Shown here piece by piece: positions 37,101 through 49,746 of a DNA stretch of 64,000 nucleotides. Both the position numbers and the translations under genes were made by a program. Location: NCBI GenBank assembly GCA_964019055.1, contig OZ025207.1:5693501-5757500 (forward strand), in the 5' to 3' direction. Numbering within the stretch: position 1 is the first letter of the stretch; each line of letters opens with the position of its first letter. Source of the stretch: Anthopleura xanthogrammica (taxonomy: Eukaryota > Cnidaria > Anthozoa > Actiniaria > Actiniidae). The notes under the pieces were generated by a model. It ran no database searches, was not told the origin of the DNA, and saw only the letters and a program-made list of their open reading frames with translations.

Positions 37101-40100
37101 AAATTCTCAGCCAAAAAAAAATGTTCAGCAAAAAACACCTTTTTTCACCAAAAATCTCATTTTCTCACCAAAAACTTCATTTTATCAGCCAAAACGCCGT
37201 GTTTTCAGCCAATACGTTTTTTTCATCAGCAATAATGTCGTGTTTTTGGCAAAAAAGTCATCCCATCAGCAAAAAACCTCATTGTTAGGGTTAAAATGAC
37301 CTTTTTTCAGCAAAAATGCTTTTTTCTCAGCAAAACCCTCCTTTTCTCACAAAAAACGTGCTGTTCGCGCCCAAAATGTGCTTTTAGCAGTGAAAACATC
37401 GTGTTATCGGAATAAGAAAATTCTCAGCCAAAAAAAAATGTTCAGCAAAAAACACCTTTTTTCACCAAAAATCTCATTTTCTCACCAAAAACTTCATTTT
37501 ATCAGCCAAAACGTCGTGTTTTCAGCCAATACGTTTTTTTCATCAGCAATAATGTCGTGTTTTGGGCAAAAAAGTCATCCCATCAGCAAAAAACCTCATT
37601 GTTAGGGTTAAAATGACCTTTTTTCAGCAAAAATGCTTTTTTCTCAGCAAAACCCTCTTTTTCTCACCAAAAATGTGCTGTTCGCGCCCAAAATGTGCTT
37701 TTAGCAGTGAAAACGTCGTGTTATCGGCGAAAGAAAATTCTCAGCCAAAAAAAAATGTTCAGCAAAAAACACCTTTTTTCACCAAAAATCTCATTTTCTC
37801 ACCAAAAACTTCATTTTATCAGCCAAAACGTCGTGTTTTCAGCCAATACGTTTTTTTCATCAGCAATAATGTCGTGTTTTTGGCAAAAAAGTCATCCCAT
37901 CAGCAAAAAACCTCATTGTTGGGGTTAAAATGACCTTTTTTCAGCCAAAATGCTTTTTTCTCAGCAAAACCCTCTTTTTCTCACCAAAAATGTGCTGTTC
38001 GCGCCCAAAATGTGCTTTTAGCAGTGAAAACGTCGTGTTATCGGAAAAAGAAAATTCTCAGCCAAAAAAAAATGTTCAGCAAAAAACACCTTTTTTCACC
38101 AAAAATCTCATTTTCTCACCAAAAACTTCATTTTATCAGCCAAAACGTCGTGTTTTCAGCCAATACGTGTTTTTCATCAGCAATAATGTCGTGTTTTTGG
38201 CAAAAAAGTCATCCCATCAGCAAAAAACCTCATTGTTAGGGTTAAAATGACCTTTTTTCAGCAAAAATGCTTTTTTCTCAGCAAAACCCTCTTTTTCTCA
38301 CCAAAAACGTGCTGTTCGCGCCCAAAATGTGCTTTTAGCAATGAAAACATCGTGTTATCGGAAAAAGAAAATTCTCAGCCAAAAAAAAATGTTCAGCAAA
38401 AAACACCTTTTTTCACCAAAAATCTCATTTTCTCACCAAAAACTTCATTTTATCAGCCAAAACGTCGTGTTTTAAGCCAATACGTTTTTTTCATCAGCAA
38501 TAATGTCGTGTTTTTAGCAAAAAAGTCATCCCATCAGCAAAAAACCTCATTGTTAGGGTTAAAATGACCTTTTTTCAGCAAAAATGCTTTTTTCTCAGCA
38601 AAACCCTCTTTTTCTCACCAAAAATGTGCTGTTCCCGCACAAAATGTGCTTTTAGCAGTGAAAACATCGTGTTATCTGAAAAAGAAAATTCATAGCCAAA
38701 AAAAAATGTTCAGCAAAAAACACCTTTTTTCACCAAAAATCTCATTTTCTCACCAAAAACTTCTTTTTATCAGCCAAAACGTCGTGTTTTCAGCCAATAC
38801 GCTTTTCTCATCAGCAATAATGTCGTGTTTTGGGCAAAAAAGTCATCCCATCCGCAAAAAACCTCATTGTTAGGGTTAAAATGACCTTTTTTCAGCAAAA
38901 ATGCTTTTTTCTCAGCAAAACCCTCTTTTTCTCACCAAAAATGTGCTGTTCGTGCCCAAAATGTGCTTTTAGCAGTGAAAACGTCGTGTTATCGGCAAAA
39001 GAAAATGCTCAGCCCAAAAAAAATGTTTAGCAAAAAACACCTTTTTTCACCAAAAATCTCATTTTCTAACCAAAAACTTCATTTTATCAGCCAAAACATC
39101 GTGTTTTCAGCCAATACGTTTTTTTCATCAGCAATAATGTCGTGTTTTTGGCAAAAAAGTCATCCCATCAGCAAAAAACCTCATTGTTAGGGTTAAAATG
39201 ACCTTTTTTCAGCAAAAATGCTTTTTTCTCAGCAAAACCCTCTTTTTCTCACCAAAAATGTGCTGTTCGCGCCCAAAATGTGCTTTTAGCAGTGAAAACG
39301 TCTTGTTATCAGGAAAACAAAATTTTCAGCCAAAAAAAAATGTTCAGCAAAAAACACCTTTTTTCACCAAAAATCTCATTTTCTCACCAAAAACTTCATT
39401 TTATCAGCCAAAACGTCGTGTTTTCAGCCAATACGTTTTTTTCATCAGCAATAATGTCGTGTTTTTGGCAAAAAAGTCATCCCATCAACAAAAAACCTCA
39501 TTGTTAGGGTTAAAATGACCTTTTTTCAGCAAAAATGCTTTTTTCTCAGCAAAACCCTCTTTTTCTCACCAAAAATGTGCTGTTCGCGCCCAAAATGCGC
39601 TTTTAGCAGTGAAAACGTCGTGTTATCGGAAAAAGAAAATTCTCAGCCATAAAAAAATGTTCAGCAAAAAACACCTTTTTTCACCAAAAATCTCATTTTC
39701 TCGCCAAAAACTTCATTTTATCAGCCAAAACGTCGTGTTTTCTGCCAATACGTTTTTTTTCATCAGCAATAATGTCGTGTTTTGGGCAAAAAAGTCATCC
39801 CATCAGCAAAAAACCTCATTGTTGTGGTTAAAATGACCTTTTTTCAGCAAAAATGCTTTTTTCTCAGCAAAACCTTCTTTTTCTCACCAAAAATGTGCTG
39901 TTCGCGCCCAAAATGTGCTTTTAGCAGTGAAAACATCGTGTTATCGGCAAAAGAAAATTCTCAGCCAAAAAAAAATTTTCAGCAAAAAACACCTTTTTTC
40001 ACCAAAAATCTCATTTTCTCACCAAAAACTTCATTTTATCAGCCAAAACGTCGTGTTTTCAGCCAATACGTTTTTTTTCATCAGCAATAATGTCGTGTTT

Positions 40101-41740
40101 TTGGCAAAAAAAGTCATCCCATCAGCAAAAAACCTCATTGTTAGGGTTAAAATGACCTTTTTTCAGCAAAAATGCTTTTTTCTCAGCAAAACCCTCTTTT
40201 TCTCACCAAAAATGTGCTGTTCACGCTCAAAATGTGCTTTTAGCAGTGAAAACGTCGTGTTATCGGCCAAAGAAAATTCTCAGCCAAAAAAAAATTTTCA
40301 GCAAAAAACACCTTTTTTCACCAAAAATCTTATTTTCTCACCAAAAACTTCATTTTATCAGCCAAAACGTCGTGTTTTCAGCCAATACGTTTTTTTCATC
40401 AGCAATAATGTCGTGTTTTTGGCAAAAAAGTCATCCCATCAGCAAAAAACCTCATTGTTAGGATTAAAATGACCTTTTTTCAGCAAAAATGCTTTTTTCT
40501 CAGCAAAACCCTCTTTTTCTCACCAAAAATGTGCTGTTCGCGCCCAAAATGTGCTTTTAGCAGTGAAAACGTCTTGTTATCAGCAAAAGAAAATTCTCAG
40601 CCATAAAAAAATGTTCAGCAAAAAACACCTTTTTTCACCAAAAATCTCATTTTCTCGCCAAAAACTTCATTTTATCAGCCAAAACGTCGTGTTTTCAGCC
40701 AATACGTTTTTTTCATCAGCAATAATGTCGTGTTTTTGGCAAAAAAGTCATCCCATCAGCAAAAAACCTCATTGTTAGGATTAAAATGACCTTTTTTCAG
40801 CAAAAATGCTTTTTTCTCAGCAAAACCCTCTTTTTCTCACCAAAAATGTGCTGTTCGCGCCCAAAATGTGCTTTTAGCAGCGAAAACATCATGTTATCGG
40901 CAAAAGAAAATTCTTAGCCAAAAAAAAATGTTCAGCAAAAAACACCTTTTTTCACCAAAAATCTCATTTTCTCACCAAAAACTTCATTTAATCAGCCAAA
41001 ACGTCGTGTTTTCAGCCAATAGGTTTTTTTCTTGAGCAATAATGTCTTGTTTTTGGCAAAAGAGTCATCCCATCAGCAAAAAACCTCATTGTTAGGGTTA
41101 AAATGACCTTTTTTCAGCAAAAATGCTTTTTTCAGAGCAAAACCCTCTTTTTCTCACCAAAAATGTGCTGTTCGCGCCCAAAATGTGCTTTTAGCAGTGA
41201 AAACATCGTGTTATCGGCAAAAGAAAATTCTGAGCCAAAAAAAAATGTTCAGCAAAAAACACCTTTTTTCACCAAAAATCTCATTTTCTCACCAAAAACT
41301 TCATTTTATCAGCCAAAACGTCGTGTTTTCAGCCAATACGTTTTTTTCTTCAGCAATAATGTCGTGTTTTTGGCAAAAGAGTTATCCCATCAGCAAAAAA
41401 CCTCATTGTTGGGGTTAAAATGACCTTTTTTCAGCAAAAATGCTTTTTTCTCAGCAAAACCCTCTTTTTCTCACCAAAAATGTGCTGTTCGCGCCCAAAA
41501 TGTGCTTTTAGCAGTGAAAACGTCGTGTTATCGGTAAAAGAAAATTCTCAGCCAAAAAAAAATGTTCAGCAAAAAACACCTTTTTTCACCAAAAATCTCA
41601 TTTTCTCACCAAAAACTTCATTTAATCAGCCAAAACGTCGTGTTTTCAGCCAATACGTTTTTTTCTTGAGCAATAATGTCGTGTTTTTGGCAAAAGAGTC
41701 ATCCCATCAGCAAAAAACCTCATTGTTAGGGTTAAAATGA

Positions 41741-43039
41741 CCTTTTTTCAGCAAAAATGCTTTTTTCTCAGCAAAACCCTCTTTTTCTCACCAAAAATGT
41801 GCTGTTCGCGCCCAAAATGTGCTTTTAGCAGTGAAAACCTCGTGTTATCGGCAAAAGAAAATTCTCAGCCATAAAAAACACCTTTTTTCACCAAAAATCT
41901 CATTTTCTTACCAAAAACTTCTTTTTATCAGCCAAAACGTCGTGTTTTCAGCCAATAGGTTTTTTTCTTCAGCAATAATGTCGTGTTTTTGGCAAAAAAG
42001 TCATCCCATCAGCAAAAAACCTCATTGTTAGGGTTAAAATGACCTTTTTTCAGCAAAAATGCTTTTATCTCAGCAAAACCCTCTTTTTCTCACCAAAAAT
42101 GTGCTTTTCGCGCCCAAAATGTGCTTTTAGCAGTGAAAACGTCGTGTTATCGGTAAAAGAAAATTCTCAGCCATAAAAAACACTTTTTTTCACCAAAAAT
42201 CTCATTTTCTCACCAAAAACTTCATTTTATCAGCCAAAACGTCGTGTTTTCAGCCAATACGTTTTTTTCTTCAGCAATAATGTCGTGTTTTTGGCAAAAA
42301 AGTCATCCCATCAGCAAAAAACCTCATTGTTAGGATTAAAATGACCTTTTTTCAGCAAAAATGCTTTTTTCTCAGCAAAACCCTCTTTTTCTCACCAAAA
42401 ATGTGCTGTTCGCGCCCAAAATGTGCTTTTAGCAGTGAAAACGTCGTGTTATCGGCAAAAGAAAATTCTCAGCCATAAAAAACACCTTTTTTCACCAAAA
42501 ATCTCATTTTCTTACCAAAAACTTCATTTTATCAGCCAAAACGTCGTGTTTTCAGCCAATAGGTTTTTTTCTTCAGCAATAATGTCGTGTTTTTGGCAAA
42601 AAAGTCTTCCCATCAGCAAAAAACCTCATTGTTAGGGTTAAAATGACCTTTTTTCAGCAAAAATGCTTTTATCTCAGCAAAACCCTCTTTTTCTCACCAA
42701 AAATGTGCTTTTCGCGCCCAAAATGTGCTTTTAGCAGTGAAAACGTCGTGTTATCGGTAAAAGAAAATTCTCAGGCATAAAAAACACTTTTTTTCACCAA
42801 AAATCTCATTTTCTCACCAAAAACTTCATTTTATCAGCCAAAACGTCGTGTTTTCAGCCAATACGTTTTTTTCTTCAGCAATAATGTCGTGTTTTTGGCA
42901 AAAAAGTCATCCCATCAGCAAAAAACCTCATTTTTAGGGTTAAAATGACCTTTTTTCAGCAAAAATGCTTTTTTCTCAGCAAAACCCTCTTTTTCTCACC
43001 AAAAATGTGCTGTTCGCGCCCAAAATGTGCTTTTAGCAG
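41741..43039 (+). repeat. 604-bp dimer repeat of shortened monomers
   Basis: Monomers here are about 302 bp because they read AGCCATAAAAAACAC where others have a longer A-rich stretch. A two-monomer unit (markers AGTGAAAACCTCG or CGTCG, ATAGGTTTTTTTCTTCAGC, TGCTTTTATCTCAGC and GTGCTTTTCGCG) repeats with a 604-bp period (41819 and 42423). It abuts the DNA transposon. Confidence 0.75.
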
Positions 43040-43043
43040 TTAA
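43040..43043. other. Left TTAA target-site duplication
   Basis: The satellite usually reads GCAGTGAAAACGTCG here. Removing the transposon and one TTAA gives GCAGTTAAAACGTCG, so a single G-to-T change in this monomer made the TTAA target. The partner copy is at 49747-49750. Confidence 0.9.
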
Positions 43044-43615
43044 GAGGCAGTCTCTGTAAAAGCGGTCTGATGCATTTCGGGTCAGGAAACAGATTTCCTT
43101 CAAACCTTGCCCACAAAACTCTCTTACCTCAAAAGTAATTGCAACGTGTTTGAATTTTGAAAATATTAAAAAATGAATTTTTTAAGCGATTTTCTTTTTT
43201 TAGCCTAAAATCCCTCAATTTCGCATAAAGTAACTAGGAAAAATGGCCTATATTTGACGTCTTACTGCAGCAAAAAGAAAACATATTTTCGAACACTTTT
43301 ATTTTCTCTAAGTAAGATGGTTCCTTCATGACAATTTGAAAGTATTTTGAAATCATTTGCTTTTTTAGAAAGAAAGATACGGAATTTTATGTGAAGGCTA
43401 CTTTCAGCGTAGTTGACTGAGGCCAAACAGGAGGAATTTTCATCGGTCGATTTTTAAAAAGTCTGGCGTATTTGATGCAATCTATCGGTTGGAGTTAACT
43501 AAGCAAAGCCTAAAGAGCAAGGAAATATAAAAATATCTTGCGGTATTTATTTCTGTGCGACACAGCGAGCCAGGAATTTCAGTCGATTTTTGAGCATGTC
43601 ACGCGTAGTGCGTGA
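43044..43615. repeat. Left terminal inverted repeat (572 bp)
   Basis: It matches the reverse complement of 49175-49746 with scattered substitutions. Similarity stops just after the word GCGTGA. It contains no gene. Confidence 0.92.
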
Positions 43616-44345
43616 TAAAAACACGAAATCGTTAACATGTTCAAAACAAGGGAGGCTGGATAATTTTAATTGAAAATGCTTTTTCTTTAGTATTTTGATT
43701 AAAAAAAAAAGAGACATTCTTCCAAGGATATAGAGTTCCGATACTATATTCATGGATGAAGCTTATTGTATAGATAGCTCGTCCATCGATCTGGCACGTA
43801 TTCGACGTATTCATATTTTTTAATATTTTTAAATATGAATTAAAATACAGTAAAAGGGCCAAGGCATCATTGCCGGAGAAACTACTCAAGAATTAGAAAA
43901 GTGAATCGACTCCGGCATACATTACAAATTATGATGTAGTCTACATTGTAAAGCTACTAGTTTAGATTTGGGACTTAGATCTTATCTGTCTGCTCATTAG
44001 GGAGGATGTCGCAAAAAAAGTTGAACAATACGAAAAGGCATTTAATAAATTCTCCAAAATCTAGATACTTATAACTGACTAAAAAGATAATGACTGAAAT
44101 GATAAACTAGGAGATAGTTTAAATGATAAATTGTTTTCTATGTTTTCTAAAAGTTCCCGTACACTGAAATGGCTTTGTTATGGACCATACTTTTGCCGCC
44201 AAGACCTGTCAATCAATTGTTGTAAACTTGGTACAATTTGTGGCGACATACACAAATGTAAACTCTCTCTGTCGGCGATCAAACCCCAAGAAACTAGAAA
44301 AAACGGCAGCTGTAAATATTATTTTTTGTCAGTTGTTGAAGGAAT
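43616..44345. other. Transposon left internal non-coding region
   Basis: AT-rich sequence between the left inverted repeat and the first recognisable transposase exon. Presumably it holds promoter, 5' untranslated sequence and perhaps a first exon. Short frames on either strand are not convincing and I see no clear TATA box. Confidence 0.4.
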
Positions 44346-47300
44346 ATGTCGTGTTTTTTATTTTATTTAGAAAACTGTGGAGATTCACGGAGTTTGACAG
44401 AGCTTGTTAGACTTGTTGAGTGCATGGATTCTATTGAAAATCATTTGGTCTCTGTTCACTTGTCACACGAGAAGCTAACAGAATACGAACTTATCCTTGC
44501 TCGAGTAGGAATTTTTAAGCCAGAGGCATCAAAATTTCAGGAGTTTTTGATTTGCCCAAAACACCGGCATAGTCTTGGAAGATATTGGCAAGCGAGAAAG
44601 ACTTGTCAATATCCAAAACACAAAGGAAGAAAAGCCGCAGTAAAAGGCAGAGATGTGTGCAATTTGGTAATGTCTAAAGTTATACACCAAACCTATGGTG
44701 CGATTGTTCCTATTGGCTCAGGTATGATACAACATATCTTTTAAATACTAGATATAAATACTAACTAATATATACTAACAATGAAGAATAATAACACCAG
44801 TGATCTATTGCTATCAATAGTTATTTGCAGTACTTGTCGCAAGTACCACAAGACAGCATTTGACCAGTTAACTTGGACTGCTGAAGCTGATTCACTGACT
44901 GAAGTTTATAAATCTCCAGAGCAGATAAGGTGTGTTGTGTTTTGTAACAACCAAATATCATTTTATATCTATAACAAGCACGTGATGGTTGGGATTAGTA
45001 AGAGTGAGGGTTTTTTTCTCGGAGGATTTGGGTCTACCTCGTCCTTTAGTTATTGTAAACGAGTCGTTTTCACGAGTTTTCAAGAAATAAACGTAAAATA
45101 CAAAGTCTACAGACTGTATTCATTAGAACCTATTTCGGGGCGATAAAGATTCCGTCAACACTTGCTATTGGGAAGCAAATTTTTAGGAGGGTGTGGCCGA
45201 CACAGTTATTCTTAGAATATGTTATTTCCACTACAAGTTAACAAAAACTAATACATTTTTTTTGATAACAGAAATAGAAAGCACGCGCGTGTACTATGCA
45301 TGTAGTTTTAAAGCGCAAAGATCAGTAGAACACGAGAAAAGCACGACGCGCAAGCATGACGCACAGTGAAGTGCTTCTCAACAGTCGATTGTTCTGCCAA
45401 GCCTCACGATTTATGACTGTTCACAGCAGAGCAAGTACGTAATATAAGAAGAAAAAAAACAAGAAAAAGAAAATGCGCACGCAAGAGCTATACGTACGTG
45501 CAATGTGCTCTCATAATGCACGCGCTTCCAGCCAATAAGAACGCGATATTTGTACCTGTTATTTTACAACTAATTTGAAAATTTAATATAGTATAAACAT
45601 TTTATAATTTATTTATAAAAAAATTGTTGGTTTCTTTGCATCTTATTCATTTTATTTTTATTGTTAATCTTTTTAAAAAGGTTGTCCAAAGAAAAGGCTG
45701 TAGCTTCCCTGGAGGCATTTCATGTTGACTCTCCAGTTCCGGATCCTACGCCACATGGTAAGAGGACGCTCAGCTGTATAGATGAACCATGGACACCCGG
45801 GGTGCAATCACAACCTTTCTGTGAAAATTCAAGTAGAAAAAAAGTTGAGGTATTCAACAGCTCTATGGCACAGCTTGCCGATGCAATCAATAAACCAAGA
45901 ATACAGCTCTTGAACTCCCAAGTTGGCTGCTGGAATAGATGTACCAATTCAGAACAAGAAATATATCTACGAACAACTGAAGAGGCCTGTAGACTAATAT
46001 GCAGTGCTATAGCGCCAAACGATAGTGATCACATTTTTGAAACTTTTCAGCAAAAGCGTTATAGTAGCTACGATAACAATGTTGGCTTGCAGGCTCTTGT
46101 AGCAGCTTATAAGAGCGCACCATCTAAACCACTGAAGACACAAATACTCAGCATTTACGCCAGCAAATATTCTGCAAAGGAACTGAAGGCTATTCACGAG
46201 CCTTTTGAACGGCTGAGTGACAGACAGATTAAGAAGGCTAGACAGCATTCCACAGCTCAAGGACATGGAACCCCAGCGATTAAAAAAGTGCAGCACAGAG
46301 TACGAATAGATAAAGCGAAGCTAGATCATTTTCTGGAATTCACGTTTCGGCCTTATTTTTATCAAGATGTTGCATATGGCAACCGCACCATCAAGCTTGA
46401 CAACGGAGAAGAGTTGTCCATGCCAAACATCGTCCGTACTGTAGCTCGAAGCACTATCATCCATCAATATTTGGACTTCTGTAAGGAAACAGAGTTTGAA
46501 CCCATGAGTCAGTCGACCATGTGGAGGGTAGTGGAAGTTCAGGAAGCTACACAGAGGAAATCCCTTCAAGGCCTGGACAATACAGCAGCAGATGGCGCAG
46601 ATGGATTTGAAGAGCTAATGAAGATAATAGATGACTTGGAAGAGGCGGGTGCAAGTGTTGCTTGGTGTTTACAAACCAGAAAGAAGCTCTGTGCAGGAAA
46701 ATTATACCTGAAGACAACGTATCGTAACCACTGCCAAGAAGACAACTCTCAGTGCCCAGATCATTGCATACCGTTCGCTTTAAGTGACCCTGATGACAAG
46801 AATCTGAGAGTTGACTGTTGTCACGAGCACAACCTCGTGTGCACTGACTGCCACTCACTAGCTGATACCCTTCAAGCAGTTAAGTCGGAAATTCCAAACC
46901 ATTTGTCAAGACTCGGCAAAGAAAAAAAAGAAGACTTGGAGTACGATGCAAACGCAGCCTCTAAGAAGATTTTCGACTGGAAAGCGCATATCATCCGTGC
47001 TCAAAATCAGGAAAGAAGCAAGCACACCGTCTTAGAGTCTCTTGAAGAGGAGGAAATTCTAATAGTCGTTGATTGGGCGATGAAATTTACTGCGATAAAG
47101 TTCAGAGAGAAGCAGTCAGAGTGGTATGCTAAAAGGGGGATGAGTTGGCATATTAGCAGCGTAATATTCAAAGACGGCCAGATCCTAAAGGTAACATCAT
47201 ATGCCCATTTATTCAACAACTGTAGACAGGACTGGTATGCTGTGCTATCCGTCTTAGAAGACCTGCTATCAATAATAAAGGGCAACAACGCAGGTATTAC

Positions 47301-48657
47301 CAAAGCCTATATCCGATCAGATGAGGCAGGATGCTATCATAACAGTCAGCTGATTGCATCTCTTCAACAACTAGGAGAGCGACATAGCATTAAGATCGTC
47401 AGGTACGACCACTCAGAGCCGCAATTTGGAAAGGACATTTGTGACAGGATTCTGTGCCCAATGAAAGCTGCAATCAGACGATTTTGCAACGAAGGCCATG
47501 ACATCACCAGTGCCGAGGACATGTATGGTGCGTTAAAGGAAAGACCAGTGGGAGGTACGACTACAGCTGTCTGTGCCATTCAAGAACAGAATCTATCGCT
47601 GCAAATCAGGAAGATTCCCAACTATTCTTCTTATCACAGTTTTGAATTTACTGCTACTGGCTTACGTGTTTGGAAAGCTTATAATGTAGTCCCTGGCAAG
47701 CTTATTAAGTGGAATACCATAGTAAGTGTGTCACAAGGAGCTACGCTCATGAAAGTTGACGTACCTTTCTTCCCAGTGAAACCAAGAGAGATAAAGCAGA
47801 GGAATAAAGCTGCTGATCATGAGGAAGAAGATGTTGGGAAGTACGAATGTCCCGACCCGCAGTGCAAAGAGGAATTTGAAAATCGAGGAGACCTTGATCT
47901 TCATCTTGCCTTAATTGAACATCGTGTACCTGCACATCAAGCCAAAGAAAGCCTTTATGACAACATTAGACGAGACTGGGTATATCGTTTTCAGACATTG
48001 TCTCTGACGTCACAACCTAAACCACTTTCATTCGAAAAAGGAGAAGAAAATCCGTCTAAATCTAAGTACCCCAAAGCTATGGGATGGGCACTACACAAGA
48101 ACAGAGGCAAAACCCGTTTCCCTCCTATTGTTCGTAGTTATCTAATGAAGAAATTCTTGATCGGAGAAAAGACTGGGCGCAAAGAATACCCTGCTCAAGT
48201 TGCCAAAGACATGAGAACCGCATGTACTACAGAGGGTGAACGAATGTTTAAGAGAACCGAATGGCTGAGTAAAACTCAGATACAGGGATTTTTCTCAAGA
48301 ACTGCAGCGAAGGTGAAGAAGGGGAATTTACCAGATATCGAAGAAAATTATCTTGACGTTGGAGGCGAACAAGACGATGACGAAGACAGCGATGAGGAAT
48401 ATGCTCAACTTGCAGATGAAGAGCAGATGCGGGCAACTAGCGAAGCTGTACTCGCTAATATTGACATCGCCCACCCTGTAATGTATGATATGTTCGACTT
48501 GTGCAAGATGACAGATGACAAGAAGCTTACTTCCTTCACAGTGAAGATGCTTAGAGAGGTATGCAACTACTTCGAGATTCCTTTTAAGAGTAGAGACACA
48601 AAAGGTGTTCTAGTTGATAAAGTTACAGAAATGGTGTCAAGCTGCAGTTGCCATTAG
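44346..48657 (+). CDS. TTAA-type transposon transposase, three visible exons
   Basis: Predicted transposase acting on the inverted ends in the nucleus. Coding exons: about 44371-44721 (44346 if translation starts at the ATG there; AG at 44369-44370 is an alternative acceptor), 44821-44929, and 45681-48657. The junctions GTATGA...AATAG and GTGTGT...AAAAG keep phase (1, then 2), giving one protein of about 1140 residues. The N-terminus is Cys/His-rich (CPKHRHSLG, CQYPKH, CSTCRK). In the large exon, counted from 45661, a second Cys/His block lies at about 355-410. Acidic triad candidates are D471 (VVDWAMKF), D554 (RSDEAGCYHN) and E586 or D592/D595 (SEPQFGKDICDR). A C2H2 finger follows (C730, C735, H748, H754), then an acidic tract and a C-terminal SAP-like helix-extended-helix at about 956-992, probably DNA-binding. 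There is no internal stop. The true start is uncertain. Family is Sola3 or Kolobok; the DDE reading is inference. Confidence 0.8.
44930..45680 (+). other. Transposase intron 2 (751 bp)
   Basis: The intron starts GTGTGT after AGATAA G and ends in a T-rich tract with AAAAAG. It splits an arginine codon, AG|G, and restores the frame into LSKEK. It is AT-rich with some CG-rich words and holds no recognisable feature. Confidence 0.75.
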
Positions 48658-49174
48658 TCATTTTCAAAGCGAATGAAAGACGAAAACAAATTCTATTTCA
48701 AACATCATCAAGAGCGCATGAAACAGTGCTGACATTGAAAGAAATGGATACTAGCTGACTATGTACAGTGATAATTCTTCCTGTGTTTTTTTTTTTTTTT
48801 TTTTTTTTTACATGAAAATCAAAATCTCTACTTCTGTTTTGTTGTAAAGACTTAATTTTTCCTTACAGTGAGGACACTCAAACCATGAACACTTATTATT
48901 TTTATATTTTTTCCTTTTGTGAACTTTTTACTGCTTCAAACCTTCTGAAAATGAAGCACTGAACTCAAATAATCTTATTGTTTAAGATTCACACAAGGGG
49001 TAAATGAGGAAAAAATTTTCTCTTGATGACACAAGATAGCTTAGAAAAATAGAAATTGTCAAGAGATTCAAAATTTGTACTACTTTTGATTTAATCAAAA
49101 ATACTAAAGTCTAAACAATTGAGAAATACTTATCAACGTATGTTATGGGAGTGAATAAAACAACTACACTTACG
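48658..49174. other. Transposon 3' non-coding region
   Basis: AT-rich sequence after the transposase stop. It has a run of 24 T residues at 48786-48809 and a possible polyadenylation signal AATAAA at 49154-49159. Nothing else is recognisable. Confidence 0.5.
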
Positions 49175-49746
49175 TCACGCAATCCGCGTGATATGCTCAA
49201 AAATCGACTGAAATTCCTGGCTCGCTGTGTCGCACAGAAATAAAAACCGCAAGATATTTTTATATTTCCTTGCTCTTTAGGCTTTGCTTAATTAACTCAA
49301 ACCGGTAGATTGCATCAAATACGCCAGACTTTTTAAAAATCGACCGATGAAAATTCCTCCTGTTTGGCCTCAGTCAACTACGCTGAAAGTAGCCTTCACA
49401 TAAAATTCCGTATCTTTCTTTCTAAAAAAGCAAATGATTTCAAAATCCTTTCAAATTGTCATGAAAGAACCATCTTACTTAGAGAAAATAAAAGTTTTCG
49501 AAAATATTTTTTCTTTTTGCTGCAGTAAGCCGTCAAATATAGGCCATTTTTCCTCGTTAATTTATGCGAAATTGAGGGATTTTAGGCTAAAAAAAGAAAA
49601 TTGCGTAAAAAATTCATTTTTTAATATTTTCAAAATTCAAACACGTTGCAATTACTTTTGAGGTAAGAGAGTTTTGTGGGCAAGGTTTGAAGGAAATCTG
49701 TTACCTGACCCGAAATGCATCGGACCGCTTTTACAGAGACTGCCTC
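49175..49746. repeat. Right terminal inverted repeat (572 bp)
   Basis: Reverse complement of 43044-43615 with scattered differences. It ends CAGAGACTGCCTC directly before TTAA at 49747. Small frames in it have no support. Confidence 0.92.

Larger units (their letters stand above)
22997..43043 (+). repeat. 317-bp satellite array, block 2
   Basis: About 63 more monomers of the same satellite in the same orientation and register. It holds the clearest higher-order structure in the window, listed separately. Towards the right end (from about 41.7 kb) monomers lose about 15 bp in the region that reads AGCCAAAAAAAAATGTTCAGC elsewhere. The block ends at TTAA (43040-43043), which is the left target duplication of the DNA transposon. 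Confidence 0.97.
43044..49746. mobile_element. DNA transposon with 572-bp inverted ends and TTAA duplication
   Basis: A 6703-bp insertion begins GAGGCAGTCTCTG and ends with its complement CAGAGACTGCCTC. It is flanked by TTAA on both sides, and the satellite monomer continues in register beyond. The ends form long inverted repeats of about 572 bp. The inside encodes one spliced transposase on the plus strand. TTAA duplications are known for piggyBac, Kolobok and Sola3 elements. The long ends and the large multidomain protein argue against piggyBac; Sola3 or Kolobok are the candidates, not resolved here. The inverted ends differ at scattered positions, so it is not brand new, but the coding frame is long and open. 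Confidence 0.9.

Noticed and set aside
1..43039. Hundreds of plus-strand reading frames of 70-210 codons (KTSCYR..., MTFFQQK... types)
   Set aside because: They recur once per monomer, in two frames at once, follow the 317-bp period and change with A-run length. Composition is low complexity (Phe, Lys, Ser) and there is no start context or selection on frame. They are shadows of the satellite.
43547..43889. Minus-strand frames of 68-82 codons at the left of the DNA transposon
   Set aside because: They run across the inverted repeat boundary, lack any motif, and one is mirrored by the other inverted end.
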